A DNA stretch of 9,223 nt. Source: Tardiphaga sp. Lineage in GTDB: Bacteria; Pseudomonadota; Alphaproteobacteria; Rhizobiales; Xanthobacteraceae. Positions within the stretch are counted from its first letter, which is position 1. Each line of letters opens with the position of its first letter. The notes under the pieces are model-generated. The model ran no database searches. It was not told the origin of the DNA and worked only from the letters and a program-made list of their open reading frames with translations. The DNA lies in assembly GCA_028290765.1 (NCBI GenBank), contig JAQGJF010000373.1, positions 1 to 9,223 of the forward strand, read 5' to 3'. This document shows, piece by piece, positions 1 through 6,054 of the stretch. The position numbers and the translations under genes were made by a program.

Positions 1-1446
1 GTCAATCCGGAAGCACCGTGGCCGGATCTCGCCAGACTAGAAGCCGCGACGGAGCGTGCCGGCCTCTCGCTGCAACAGCGTCTCGCGGTCTATCCGACCT
101 ATGTTGCCAAGTCCGGGAGATGGCTCGACAAAGAGTTGGCGACCAGAGTGCTTCGTGCGGTCGATGGCGACGGCTTTGTGCGCGAGGATGATTGGGCGCC
201 GGGCTCCCTGGAGCATCTGCCGGTGGAGTTGCCTCGACCGCGGATCGATCATGGTATTGATGCGCTTGTTTCTCGGGCGATTGCCGGAGCACGGCTGTCG
301 GAATCCGAGATCACCAGGCTATTCAAGGTGCGGGCCGGTGACGTCGATATGATCTGCTCGGCGGCGAACGAACTGCGGCGGCAGACAAGCGGAGATCTGG
401 TCAGCTATGTCGTCAATCGCAATATCAATTACACAAATGTCTGCAGCTATCAGTGCAGCTTCTGCGCGTTTTCCAAAGGCAAGATGCACGAACAGCTGCG
501 CGGAAAGCCCTACGACCTTGCGCTTGAGGAAGTCGCGCGGCGCGCCCGCGAGGCCTGGGATCGTGGTGCCACCGAGGTCTGCATGCAGGGGGGCATCAAT
601 CCGCGCTATACCGGCGACACCTATCTCGAATTGTTGCGTACGGTAAAGAACGAAGTCCCGGGCATGCATGTCCACGCCTTCTCGCCGCTGGAGGTGGCTC
701 AGGGCGCCGCGACGCTCGGTATTCCGGTTCGCCGCTATCTCGCAATGTTGCGCGACGCCGGCTTGGGCTCGCTACCCGGCACGGCAGCGGAAATCCTCGA
801 TGACGAAGTTCGTGCGTTCATCTGTCCGGACAAGCTCAATACGAGCGAATGGCTCAATGTAGTCGAGACGGCCCACGAGGTCGGCCTGCGCACGACGTCA
901 ACGATCATGTTTGGCCATGTCGAGAATTACGCGAGCTGGGCGCGACATCTGCTGCATCTGCGCGATCTGCAGGCGCGTACCGGCGGCATCACCGAATTTG
1001 TTCCATTGGCGTTTGTGCACATGGAGGCGCCGATGTCGTTGCGTGGAGAGTCGCGCATCGGGCCGACATGGCGCGAGGTGCGGTTGATGCATGCGGTTTC
1101 CCGGCTGGTGCTGAACCCGTTGATCACCAACGTCCAGGCCTCCTGGGTCAAGCTCGGCGAGGAAGGCATCACCGCGTTGCTGCAGGGGGGTGTCAACGAT
1201 CTCGGCGGCACGCTGATGAACGAGAGTATTTCGCGCGCGGCCGGCACCCAGCATGGTCAGGAATTTACGCCCGAACAGATGGAGGCCGTGATCAAGTCGC
1301 TGGGACGTCGTTTCGAACTACGCTCCTCGCTCTATCAACAGGTGCCGAAAGAGCGTCGCGAGGCCAGTTTTGGCGCAGCGCCGCTGACCGAAATGGTGAT
1401 GACACCGTTCTCCGCGAAACGAAAGCACGTGGAAAACGCCCTGTAA
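1..1446 (+). CDS. fbiC: FO synthase, fused CofG-CofH type (5'-truncated by window edge)
   Basis: Radical SAM enzyme making FO (7,8-didemethyl-8-hydroxy-5-deazariboflavin), the F420 chromophore. The frame is open from base 1, giving 481 visible residues. The first ~60 (VNPEAPWPDLARLE..., QQRLAVYPTYV) resemble the end of a CofG module, so the gene is probably a bifunctional FbiC fusion with roughly 300-370 residues missing upstream. From about residue 75 it is CofH, which joins the tyrosine-derived 4-hydroxybenzyl group to 5-amino-6-ribitylaminouracil. The CX3CX2C [4Fe-4S]/SAM motif is intact (Cys 148, 152, 155; bases 442-465). Other CofH-type blocks are CMQGGINP, HAFSPLEV, KLNTSEW, TIMFGHVE, NVQASWVKLG and GGTLMNESISRAAG. 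A TTG at 136 could be taken as a start for a stand-alone CofH, but it lies within the CofG-like stretch and has no convincing Shine-Dalgarno. First visible gene of the F420 cluster. Confidence 0.93.
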   Translation, partial: VNPEAPWPDLARLEAATERAGLSLQQRLAVYPTYVAKSGRWLDKELATRVLRAVDGDGFVREDDWAPGSLEHLPVELPRPRIDHGIDALVSRAIAGARLSESEITRLFKVRAGDVDMICSAANELRRQTSGDLVSYVVNRNINYTNVCSYQCSFCAFSKGKMHEQLRGKPYDLALEEVARRAREAWDRGATEVCMQGGINPRYTGDTYLELLRTVKNEVPGMHVHAFSPLEVAQGAATLGIPVRRYLAMLRDAGLGSLPGTAAEILDDEVRAFICPDKLNTSEWLNVVETAHEVGLRTTSTIMFGHVENYASWARHLLHLRDLQARTGGITEFVPLAFVHMEAPMSLRGESRIGPTWREVRLMHAVSRLVLNPLITNVQASWVKLGEEGITALLQGGVNDLGGTLMNESISRAAGTQHGQEFTPEQMEAVIKSLGRRFELRSSLYQQVPKERREASFGAAPLTEMVMTPFSAKRKHVENAL

Positions 1447-1449
1447 TGC

Positions 1450-1469
1450 GCTTCGGCGGGCAACGAAGC
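1450..1469 (+). other. Small hairpin just after fbiC stop
   Basis: GCTTCG (1450-1455) pairs with CGAAGC (1464-1469) around an 8-base loop, four bases after the fbiC stop. An alternative pairing, GGCGG (1455-1459) with CCGCC (1472-1476), overlaps it. No T-run follows, so it is not a standard intrinsic terminator. It could protect the fbiC 3' end or weakly attenuate transcription, or be chance in GC-rich DNA. Confidence 0.25.
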
Positions 1470-1530
1470 TTCCGCCAGGCCCTTTGCCACAGCTCGCCGA
1501 TAAGGCTGATTGATGGCCCGTGTCCGGCTT

Positions 1531-1559
1531 TTGATCTTGCCCGGCAAACCAATTATAGG
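1531..1559 (+). promoter_or_regulatory. Candidate sigma70-type promoter for cofE-cofD
   Basis: TTGATC (1531-1536; four of six matches to TTGACA) is separated by exactly 17 bp from TATAGG (1554-1559; four of six matches to TATAAT). Transcription would begin near 1566, leaving a leader of about 20 bases that holds the cofE ribosome binding site. It lies in the 139-bp gap between fbiC and cofE, by far AT-richer here than in the flanking genes. It may let cofE and downstream genes be transcribed apart from fbiC. Based on pattern only. Confidence 0.42.
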
Positions 1560-1585
1560 ACGGGTTCCGTCGCAGGAGTCTCTCG

Positions 1586-2353
1586 ATGACCAGGTCGATC
1601 ACCTACACGGCTCTGCCGAATATCCCGCTGGTGCAGCCGGGTGACGATGTGTGTGCGATCATCAAGGCTGGACTGGCTGGGGCCGGGATCGTTCTGCAGG
1701 ACGGCGACGTGATCGTTATCGCCCAGAAGATCATTTCGAAGTCGGAGGATCGCTACATCGATCTGGCGCAAATCGTCCCATCCGAAAGAGCGAAGGAACT
1801 GGCCTTGGTGACCGGCAAGAATGCCAGCCACATCGAGGTGGTGCTGGCTGAATCTTCGGAAGTGCTGCGGATCAGAAAAAATGTGATGATCGTCGCGCAT
1901 CGGCTGGGTTTTGTGATGGCGAATGCCGGTGTCGACGAGTCCAATATAGCGCACGACGATGGACCGGGCCGCGTTCTGCTGCTGCCGATCGCCCCCGACA
2001 AATCTTGTCGGGCGATCAAACAGACGCTTGATCGGGAATTTTCCGTTTCGATCGGCGTCATCATCAATGACAGCTTCGGCCGAGCGTGGCGAAACGGTGT
2101 GGTCGGCGTCGCCCTTGGCGCGGCCGGCATATCGTCGCTGCAGAACCTGATCGGCTCACCGGACCTGTTCGGCCGCGAGATGAAGGTAACGGAAGTTGCC
2201 ATCGGCGATGAGCTGGCCGCCGCGGCTTCGCTGGTGATGGGGCAGGGTGCCGAGGGGCTGCCGATCGTGCATGTCCGTGGATTTCAAAACTGTGCGCCGG
2301 AAAATGATGCGGCGGCGCTGATCCGTCCGAAGCATATGGATATGTTCCGCTGA
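1586..2353 (+). CDS. cofE: Coenzyme F420-0:L-glutamate ligase, stand-alone CofE
   Basis: GTP-dependent ligase that adds gamma-linked glutamates to F420-0. The 255-residue length matches single-domain CofE of archaea and lacks the C-terminal nitroreductase domain of actinobacterial FbiB. Family motifs are present: AQKIISKSEDR (46-56), NAGVDESN (113-120), NDSFGRAWRNG (161-171) and the VTEVAIGDELAAAASLVMGQ block (201-220) followed by GLPIVHVRG. The usual SKxEGR triad region reads SKSEDR here, with Asp in place of Gly. The start is supported by AGGAG at 1574-1578, seven bases before the ATG. It sits between fbiC and cofD, with only 14 bases to cofD, so those two are surely co-transcribed. Because the reductase domain is missing, this organism needs either another enzyme to reduce dehydro-F420-0 or a CofC/CofD substrate that avoids that step. 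Confidence 0.95.
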   Translation: MTRSITYTALPNIPLVQPGDDVCAIIKAGLAGAGIVLQDGDVIVIAQKIISKSEDRYIDLAQIVPSERAKELALVTGKNASHIEVVLAESSEVLRIRKNVMIVAHRLGFVMANAGVDESNIAHDDGPGRVLLLPIAPDKSCRAIKQTLDREFSVSIGVIINDSFGRAWRNGVVGVALGAAGISSLQNLIGSPDLFGREMKVTEVAIGDELAAAASLVMGQGAEGLPIVHVRGFQNCAPENDAAALIRPKHMDMFR

Positions 2354-2367
2354 CCAAGGACACAAAG

Positions 2368-3333
2368 ATGCCGCCACCCGTTGCTTTCGATTCGCCCAGG
2401 ACGGTGATCGCCCTCTGCGGCGGCATCGGCGGGGCCAAGCTTGCGCTCGGTCTGAAACATCTTCTCGGCGAACGGCTGATCGTCGTAGTCAATGTCGCCG
2501 ATGATTTTGAGCATATGGGCCTGCGGATCTGCCCCGATCTCGACACCATAATCTACACGCTGAGCGGATTGAGCGATGAGGTCCGTGGCTGGGGCCGCGC
2601 CGGCGAGACCTGGAATTTCATGGAGGCCATCCGGCAGCTCGGTGGCGAAAGCTGGTTTGCGCTGGGCGATCGCGATCTCGCGCTTCATGTGGAGCGAACA
2701 CGGCGCCTCGCCGCCGGCGAGACATTGACCTCGATTATCGCGGGTATCGCGACGACGCTGGGAATTGCACCGCAAATACTGCCCGTCACCGATGACGATG
2801 TCCGAACCAAGGTCGTCACGAGCATCGGCACCCTCGATTTCCAGCGCTATTTTGTCGAGCACCGTTGCGAGCCGATCGTACGGAGCATTTCGTTCGACGG
2901 CGCCACGGTCGCGCGGCTCAATCCCTTGGTGAGTGCGGCGTTGTCGTCGACAGAACTTGGCGCGATAATTCTCTGTCCGTCAAACCCATACCTCAGCATC
3001 GATCCGATCCTGGCAGTCCCCGGCCTGAGCGACGCCATGAAGCGCAGCGGTGCCCCTGTCGTCGCCGTCTCGCCGATTATCGGCGGCCGCGCTATCAAGG
3101 GGCCGACTGCAAAAATCATGAGCGAGCTGAACATCGAAACGACCTCCGCCTCGATCGCAAAACACTATACCGGTCTGATCGACGGCCTGCTGATCGACAG
3201 CTCCGACGCCGCCGACGTCGAAGGCATCGCGGCGCACGTCCATGCGACGCCGACGCTGATGACTGATCTGCCATCGCGCATAGTTTTGGCGCGCGAGACG
3301 CTGGCCTTTGCTGCACGCCTTGCCGCGGGCTAA
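2368..3333 (+). CDS. cofD: 2-phospho-L-lactate (or PEP) transferase CofD/FbiA
   Basis: Transfers the phospho-acid moiety from the CofC product (a GDP-activated lactate, enolpyruvate or glycerate) to FO, giving F420-0 or a derivative and GMP. The 321-residue protein has the full CofD signature: GGIGGAKLALGL (18-29), NVADDFE (42-48), ICPDLDTIIYTLSG (54-67), GWGRAGET (74-81), ALGDRDLALH (98-107), PSNPYLSIDPIL (204-215) and SPIIGGRAIKGP (235-246). The C-terminal part (ASIAKHYTGLIDGLLIDSSD) also fits. The start is chosen from AAGGA at 2356-2360, seven bases before the ATG, right behind the cofE stop. Length and motifs are normal and no damage is visible. The natural donor (2-phospholactyl, enolpyruvyl or 3-phosphoglyceryl) cannot be read from these motifs. 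Confidence 0.95.
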   Translation: MPPPVAFDSPRTVIALCGGIGGAKLALGLKHLLGERLIVVVNVADDFEHMGLRICPDLDTIIYTLSGLSDEVRGWGRAGETWNFMEAIRQLGGESWFALGDRDLALHVERTRRLAAGETLTSIIAGIATTLGIAPQILPVTDDDVRTKVVTSIGTLDFQRYFVEHRCEPIVRSISFDGATVARLNPLVSAALSSTELGAIILCPSNPYLSIDPILAVPGLSDAMKRSGAPVVAVSPIIGGRAIKGPTAKIMSELNIETTSASIAKHYTGLIDGLLIDSSDAADVEGIAAHVHATPTLMTDLPSRIVLARETLAFAARLAAG

Positions 3334-3513
3334 TGCAACAATCACACAGTGCCGAAGTCAGACGGAAATTTGACTCTCTGGTCGAAAATTGCGACCGTTA
3401 GCGAAACGCCGTACCGATATTGAGAACACGAAGTCGCCTGTGCCGTATCGCGAGACGAGAGGCCAACAAAGGAACGGGAGGACGCGATCGTCGGGGCTTA
3501 ATCCGGAAGATAT
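3334..3513 (+). other. 180-bp spacer between cofD and npdG
   Basis: No gene, clear terminator or strong promoter is seen. A TTGACT at 3370-3375 resembles a -35 box, but no good -10 box lies 16-18 bp downstream. The spacing is longer than elsewhere in the cluster, so a separate npdG promoter is possible but not demonstrated. Confidence 0.3.
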
Positions 3514-3528
3514 TTGAAGGAAATGGGG

Positions 3529-4191
3529 ATGTTTGAGACCAGAACGATTGCGGTGATTGGCGGCACAGGTGCCGAAGGCAGCGGTCTCGCGCTGCGCTGG
3601 GCCAATGCCGGCCATCACGTCATTATCGGCTCGCGCGACGCCGCCAGGGCGCAGGCTGCCGCCGGGGAACTTAACGGCATTCTCGGAAGGCCCGCGCTGT
3701 CGGGCAAGAGTAATGCCGATGCCGCCGATCTCGCCGATATTGTTGTGCTGACCGTTCCCTATGCGTCGCAGCTTTCCACGATCGAAGGTCTTGCCGGCAG
3801 GCTCGATGGCAAGATCCTGGTCGACGTCACTGTGCCGCTCATGCCGCCCAAAGTCTCGACAGTGCAGTTGCCTCCAGCCGATTCCGCCGCTGTCGCCTTG
3901 CAGATCCTGGTCGGCCCCGGTGTGAAGGTGGTCTCCGCCTTCCAAAACATCTCGGCGCACAAGCTGAAGAAGCTCGACCACAATATTCCATGCGATGTCC
4001 TGGTATGTTGTGACGATAAGGATGCGCGCCTGGTCGTCATGGGGCTGGCACAGGACGCCGGCCTGCGCGGCATCAATGCAGGCCCCTTGGCGAATTCGAC
4101 GGTGGCGGAAAGCCTGACCTCTGTGCTGATCTGGATCAACCGCACCTACAAGATTCCGGATGCCGGTATCACCATCACCGGCCTCGAATGA
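3529..4191 (+). CDS. npdG: F420:NADPH oxidoreductase (Fno/NpdG family)
   Basis: Transfers hydride between F420H2 and NADP(H), linking the F420 pool to cellular NADPH. The Rossmann nucleotide-binding motif GGTGAEGSGLALRWA (11-25) and the GSR (34-36) that contacts the NADP 2'-phosphate are the family signature. Further family blocks are LTVPYASQ, DVTVPLMPP, FQNISAHKL, CDVLVCCDD and GPLANSTVAESLTSVLIWIN. At 220 residues the length is typical. Upstream in-frame starts exist (TTG 3514, ATG 3523), but GAAGGA at 3516-3521 sits seven bases before ATG 3529 and would overlap or crowd the earlier ones. The resulting N-terminus, MFETRTIAVIGGTG, also puts the Rossmann fold right at the start, as is normal. 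In a biosynthetic cluster its likely role is to reduce F420 with NADPH for F420H2-dependent enzymes encoded elsewhere. Confidence 0.92.
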   Translation: MFETRTIAVIGGTGAEGSGLALRWANAGHHVIIGSRDAARAQAAAGELNGILGRPALSGKSNADAADLADIVVLTVPYASQLSTIEGLAGRLDGKILVDVTVPLMPPKVSTVQLPPADSAAVALQILVGPGVKVVSAFQNISAHKLKKLDHNIPCDVLVCCDDKDARLVVMGLAQDAGLRGINAGPLANSTVAESLTSVLIWINRTYKIPDAGITITGLE

Positions 4192-4210
4192 TTTGCGCAG
4201 CTCGCCGGTT

Positions 4211-4251
4211 GGCGTTTCCTGCATCGGGACGCCGGACGCGATAGCATCGCG
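4211..4251 (+). other. Two adjacent hairpins between npdG and cofC
   Basis: GGCGTTTC (4211-4218) can pair with GGGACGCC (4226-4233), an 8-bp stem including two G-U pairs with a 7-base loop. CGCGAT (4237-4242) pairs perfectly with ATCGCG (4246-4251) around a 3-base loop. Neither is followed by a T-run, so termination is unlikely. They fill much of the 96-bp spacer and might affect cofC translation or mRNA stability. Low-specificity signal. Confidence 0.28.
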
Positions 4252-4287
4252 CCTGGCCATTCACTGGAGCGGTCTCAGGCATTCACC

Positions 4288-4914
4288 ATGAAGCGGCTCG
4301 CGATCATCATACCCGTCAAGTCACCGGAGGACGGAAAATCAAGGCTCGCTGGCGTGTTGCCGGCGCGCGATCGTTACGCGCTGAACCTGCGATTGCTTCG
4401 CCACACGCTCGATCAGGTCGCCGAGTTGACGGATATTGCCGGTATTCACGTCGTCAGCCGGTCGCCCGCGGTTCTGGTGGAGGCATCGCAGCGAGGTTTC
4501 GCAAGCCATTTCGAGCAGGACCCATGCGACCTGAATGATGCCATTGCACTCGGGGCAACAGAGGCCCGGGCTGCCGGCGCGACGGATGTCATGGTTGTCC
4601 CGATTGACCTTCCGTGGCTGTCGTCGGATCGCCTGCTCTCGGTTGTTGCCGAAGTTCAGGATATTTGCGACGTGATGATCATCACGGACCGCGCTGGAGA
4701 AGGTACCAACCTGTTGCTATGGCGACCGATCGAAACCGCGCGTTTCTATTTTGGCGCAGGCAGCGCGGCCCGGCATGCGGAAGTTGCCGGCGCGCTTGGT
4801 CTGCGCGTTGTGATGCGGCAGGATTGCCACCTGTCATTTGATCTCGATGCGCAGCATGACCTGGAGATATTGTTGCGCAACGAAGCCATTGCGGCGTCTC
4901 TTGGCCTGCGTTGA
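4288..4914 (+). CDS. cofC: Phospholactate/PEP guanylyltransferase CofC (FbiD)
   Basis: Activates a three-carbon phospho-acid with GTP to give the guanosine-diphospho donor used by CofD. Known substrates in the family are 2-phospholactate (archaea), phosphoenolpyruvate (mycobacteria) and 3-phosphoglycerate (Mycetohabitans rhizoxinica). The 208-residue protein has the nucleotidyltransferase fold motifs: IIPVKSPEDGKSRLAGVL (7-24), the CDLNDAI segment (80-86), PIDLPWL (105-111), ITDRAGEGTNLLL (132-144), YFGAGSAARH (154-163) and SFDLDAQHDLE (183-193). Length is usual for the family. The ATG at 4288 is the only good start. Its ribosome binding site is weak (AGG at 4277-4279), and no ATG, GTG or TTG lies in frame between it and the npdG stop. 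It is the last gene of the cluster. Confidence 0.93.
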   Translation: MKRLAIIIPVKSPEDGKSRLAGVLPARDRYALNLRLLRHTLDQVAELTDIAGIHVVSRSPAVLVEASQRGFASHFEQDPCDLNDAIALGATEARAAGATDVMVVPIDLPWLSSDRLLSVVAEVQDICDVMIITDRAGEGTNLLLWRPIETARFYFGAGSAARHAEVAGALGLRVVMRQDCHLSFDLDAQHDLEILLRNEAIAASLGLR

Positions 4915-4996
4915 TGGGTTGGACCGAGAGTTCAATTTTTTCAATTGGTTAGAAGGCGGCGTGTGCGCGATGTGCACCGAGAGAGCAAAAGAAAAT

Positions 4997-5165
4997 CTAG
5001 CGACAACCAACGTGAGCAACGCCGAACAGGATCATGTAGCCGAGGCCGGGTCTGGGCGGTGAAGAATTCACCGACGATGATTCCGATCGTCGCAAACGTA
5101 ATGGCGATCTTGAGCCCGGAGAAGAGATGCGGGTAAGAGCGGGCATCCGGCGGCTCTGGCGGCGG
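4997..5165 (-). pseudogene. Relic of an ABC-transporter permease (SsuC/TauC type)
   Basis: Read on the minus strand, this stretch encodes PHLFSGLKIAITFATIGIIV followed by GEFFTAQT. This is the conserved cytoplasmic loop and following membrane helix of permeases for sulfonate, nitrate, taurine or pyrimidine-precursor importers. The match continues in a different frame as GLGYMILFG, so about one base is gained near 5048. On the N-terminal side the frame shifts again near 5134, where RMPAL precedes PHLFSG, the usual 'lPaalPhlfsG' context. The reading frame carrying GLGYMILFG stops at 4997-4999. Only ~55 residues of a ~250-residue family remain, so it is a decayed fragment. The surrounding minus-strand open frame (4941-5264) is not a real gene as it stands. 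No binding-protein or ATPase partner is nearby. Confidence 0.68.
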
Positions 5166-5183
5166 TCCGGTCTTTGCCAGGTG

Positions 5184-5217
5184 GCGGCCGTGGAGTTGAC
5201 GCCTACGGTACGGCCGC
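5184..5217 (-). terminator. Possible terminator-like inverted repeat downstream of the DsrE gene
   Basis: GCGGCCGT (5184-5191) and ACGGCCGC (5210-5217) form a perfect 8-bp GC-rich stem around an 18-base loop, about 57 bp past the stop of the minus-strand DsrE gene. No T-run follows in that direction, so it is a weak terminator candidate. It is the only notable structure between 5166 and 5273. Confidence 0.28.
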
Positions 5218-5273
5218 AGGTTTATCGGTGCCGGCACGGCGGGCAGCCGAAACAACGGCGACAATGGGACTCA

Positions 5274-5828
5274 TCAAGGTCGCAGATAGCTCCAGCCTCG
5301 CTCCTGCAGTTCCATGACCTGGACTACTCCCGACTTGACAACCTTGGCTTGCGATATGATGGGGACATCTTTCGCCTCCGCTTTCGTCATATTGTCGCGG
5401 GTATTCCCGCATGCGGCAAAGGTGAGTTGTGGCATGGTTTCGCTCATGGAGCTGATGCGCGCTTTGACGGGCGAGGTGTCGTCACGCAGCATGTGCAGTC
5501 CAGGTCCAAAAGCGACCACTTCGATCTCAACTTCCTGGCCGATCTGTTTGTAGTACTGAGCCACATTGCTCACGTTATTGAGAGCGAGATTCATAACGGC
5601 GGGGTCATTGACGTTGACCTGTACAACCAGCCGATGTGGCTGCTTTCGGTTGGTGGCGGGTGTCGTTTTGCTGGAAGTGCTGACTTTGGCGAAGGCGTTG
5701 AGTTTGGCGGAAGTGGCAGAAGAAGTGGCAGAAGCGGTGGTCTGCGCAAAACTGCTGACTTGCGTGCTTAACACCAACGCGAACGCAATCGAGGCAATTC
5801 CAGCGAAGACCGCAAATGATCTGTTCAT
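5274..5828 (-). CDS. Exported DsrE-family protein
   Basis: A 184-residue protein with an N-terminal signal peptide (hydrophobic stretch 5-22, probable cleavage after SSFAQ near 29), a Ser/Thr/Ala-rich linker (30-62), then a DsrE/DsrF-like domain (about 65-184). Domain hallmarks are HRLVVQVNVNDP, VEIEVVAFGPGLHMLRDDTSPV (100-121), LTFAACGNT with the single domain cysteine Cys140, and the C-terminal VVKSGVVQVMELQERGWSYLRP. DsrE domains carry persulfide sulfur on cysteine in sulfur-oxidation and tRNA-thiolation systems, but periplasmic single-gene versions like this have no assigned role. GGGAG (plus-strand 5835-5839) six bases before the ATG supports the start. It is oriented against cofC and divergent from the gene at 6055, with no sulfur-oxidation genes nearby, so it is probably its own transcription unit. 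Confidence 0.87.
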   Translation of the reverse strand: MNRSFAVFAGIASIAFALVLSTQVSSFAQTTASATSSATSAKLNAFAKVSTSSKTTPATNRKQPHRLVVQVNVNDPAVMNLALNNVSNVAQYYKQIGQEVEIEVVAFGPGLHMLRDDTSPVKARISSMSETMPQLTFAACGNTRDNMTKAEAKDVPIISQAKVVKSGVVQVMELQERGWSYLRP

Positions 5829-5866
5829 GGTGTTCTCCCGGAGTGTGCCGGCTCAAGCGTAGGCAG

Positions 5867-5907
5867 GGAACGTAGTCATGCACGGATATGCGGGTCAAGA
5901 ACGTTCC
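5867..5907. promoter_or_regulatory. Inverted repeat and weak promoter candidate upstream of the DsrE gene
   Basis: GGAACGT (5867-5873) and ACGTTCC (5901-5907) are inverted copies 27 bp apart, and GAACGTTC (5899-5906) is itself a perfect palindrome. On the minus strand TTGACC (5893-5898) lies 18 bp from TACGTT (5869-5874), a poor to fair -35/-10 pair that would drive the DsrE gene. The GGAAC core recalls the -35 of EcfG general-stress promoters, but no well-spaced CGTT -10 was found. The rest of the divergent spacer (5829-6054) shows only a 5-bp stem GCGAT/ATCGC (5922-5938) and a lone TTGACT (5963-5968) without a good -10. Confidence 0.3.
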
Positions 5908-6054
5908 ACCAAAGGCAGCGCGCGATCTACTTAATCGCAGTGAGTCGTACAACTACTCCGTTTTGACTACCTCCACTGCGACATCGACAAAGGGTTCGTG
6001 AAGGTTGTGTCATCAGAAACGATCATGCCCGAAGAGCCAAGTTGAGTTATCCCG

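Noticed and set aside
136..1446. Stand-alone CofH starting at TTG 136
   Set aside because: The same frame continues upstream to base 1 with CofG-like sequence, so a fused FbiC is more likely.
849..1589. 246-residue plus-strand open frame overlapping the end of fbiC
   Set aside because: Out of frame with the well-conserved CofH sequence; its Arg/Ala/Gly-rich translation matches nothing recognisable.
3358..4260. 300-residue minus-strand open frame opposite npdG
   Set aside because: Its translation has no recognisable domain, while the plus strand encodes a clear NpdG. It is an antisense artefact of GC-rich codon use.
4928..4948. AT-rich CAATT/AATTG inverted repeat after cofC as a terminator
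   Set aside because: Only a 5-bp AT stem with no GC content; too weak to support termination.
4941..5264. 107-residue minus-strand gene for a small membrane protein
   Set aside because: Only the central ~30 residues look real, and they belong to an ABC permease whose conserved continuation lies in other frames. Treated as a pseudogene fragment.
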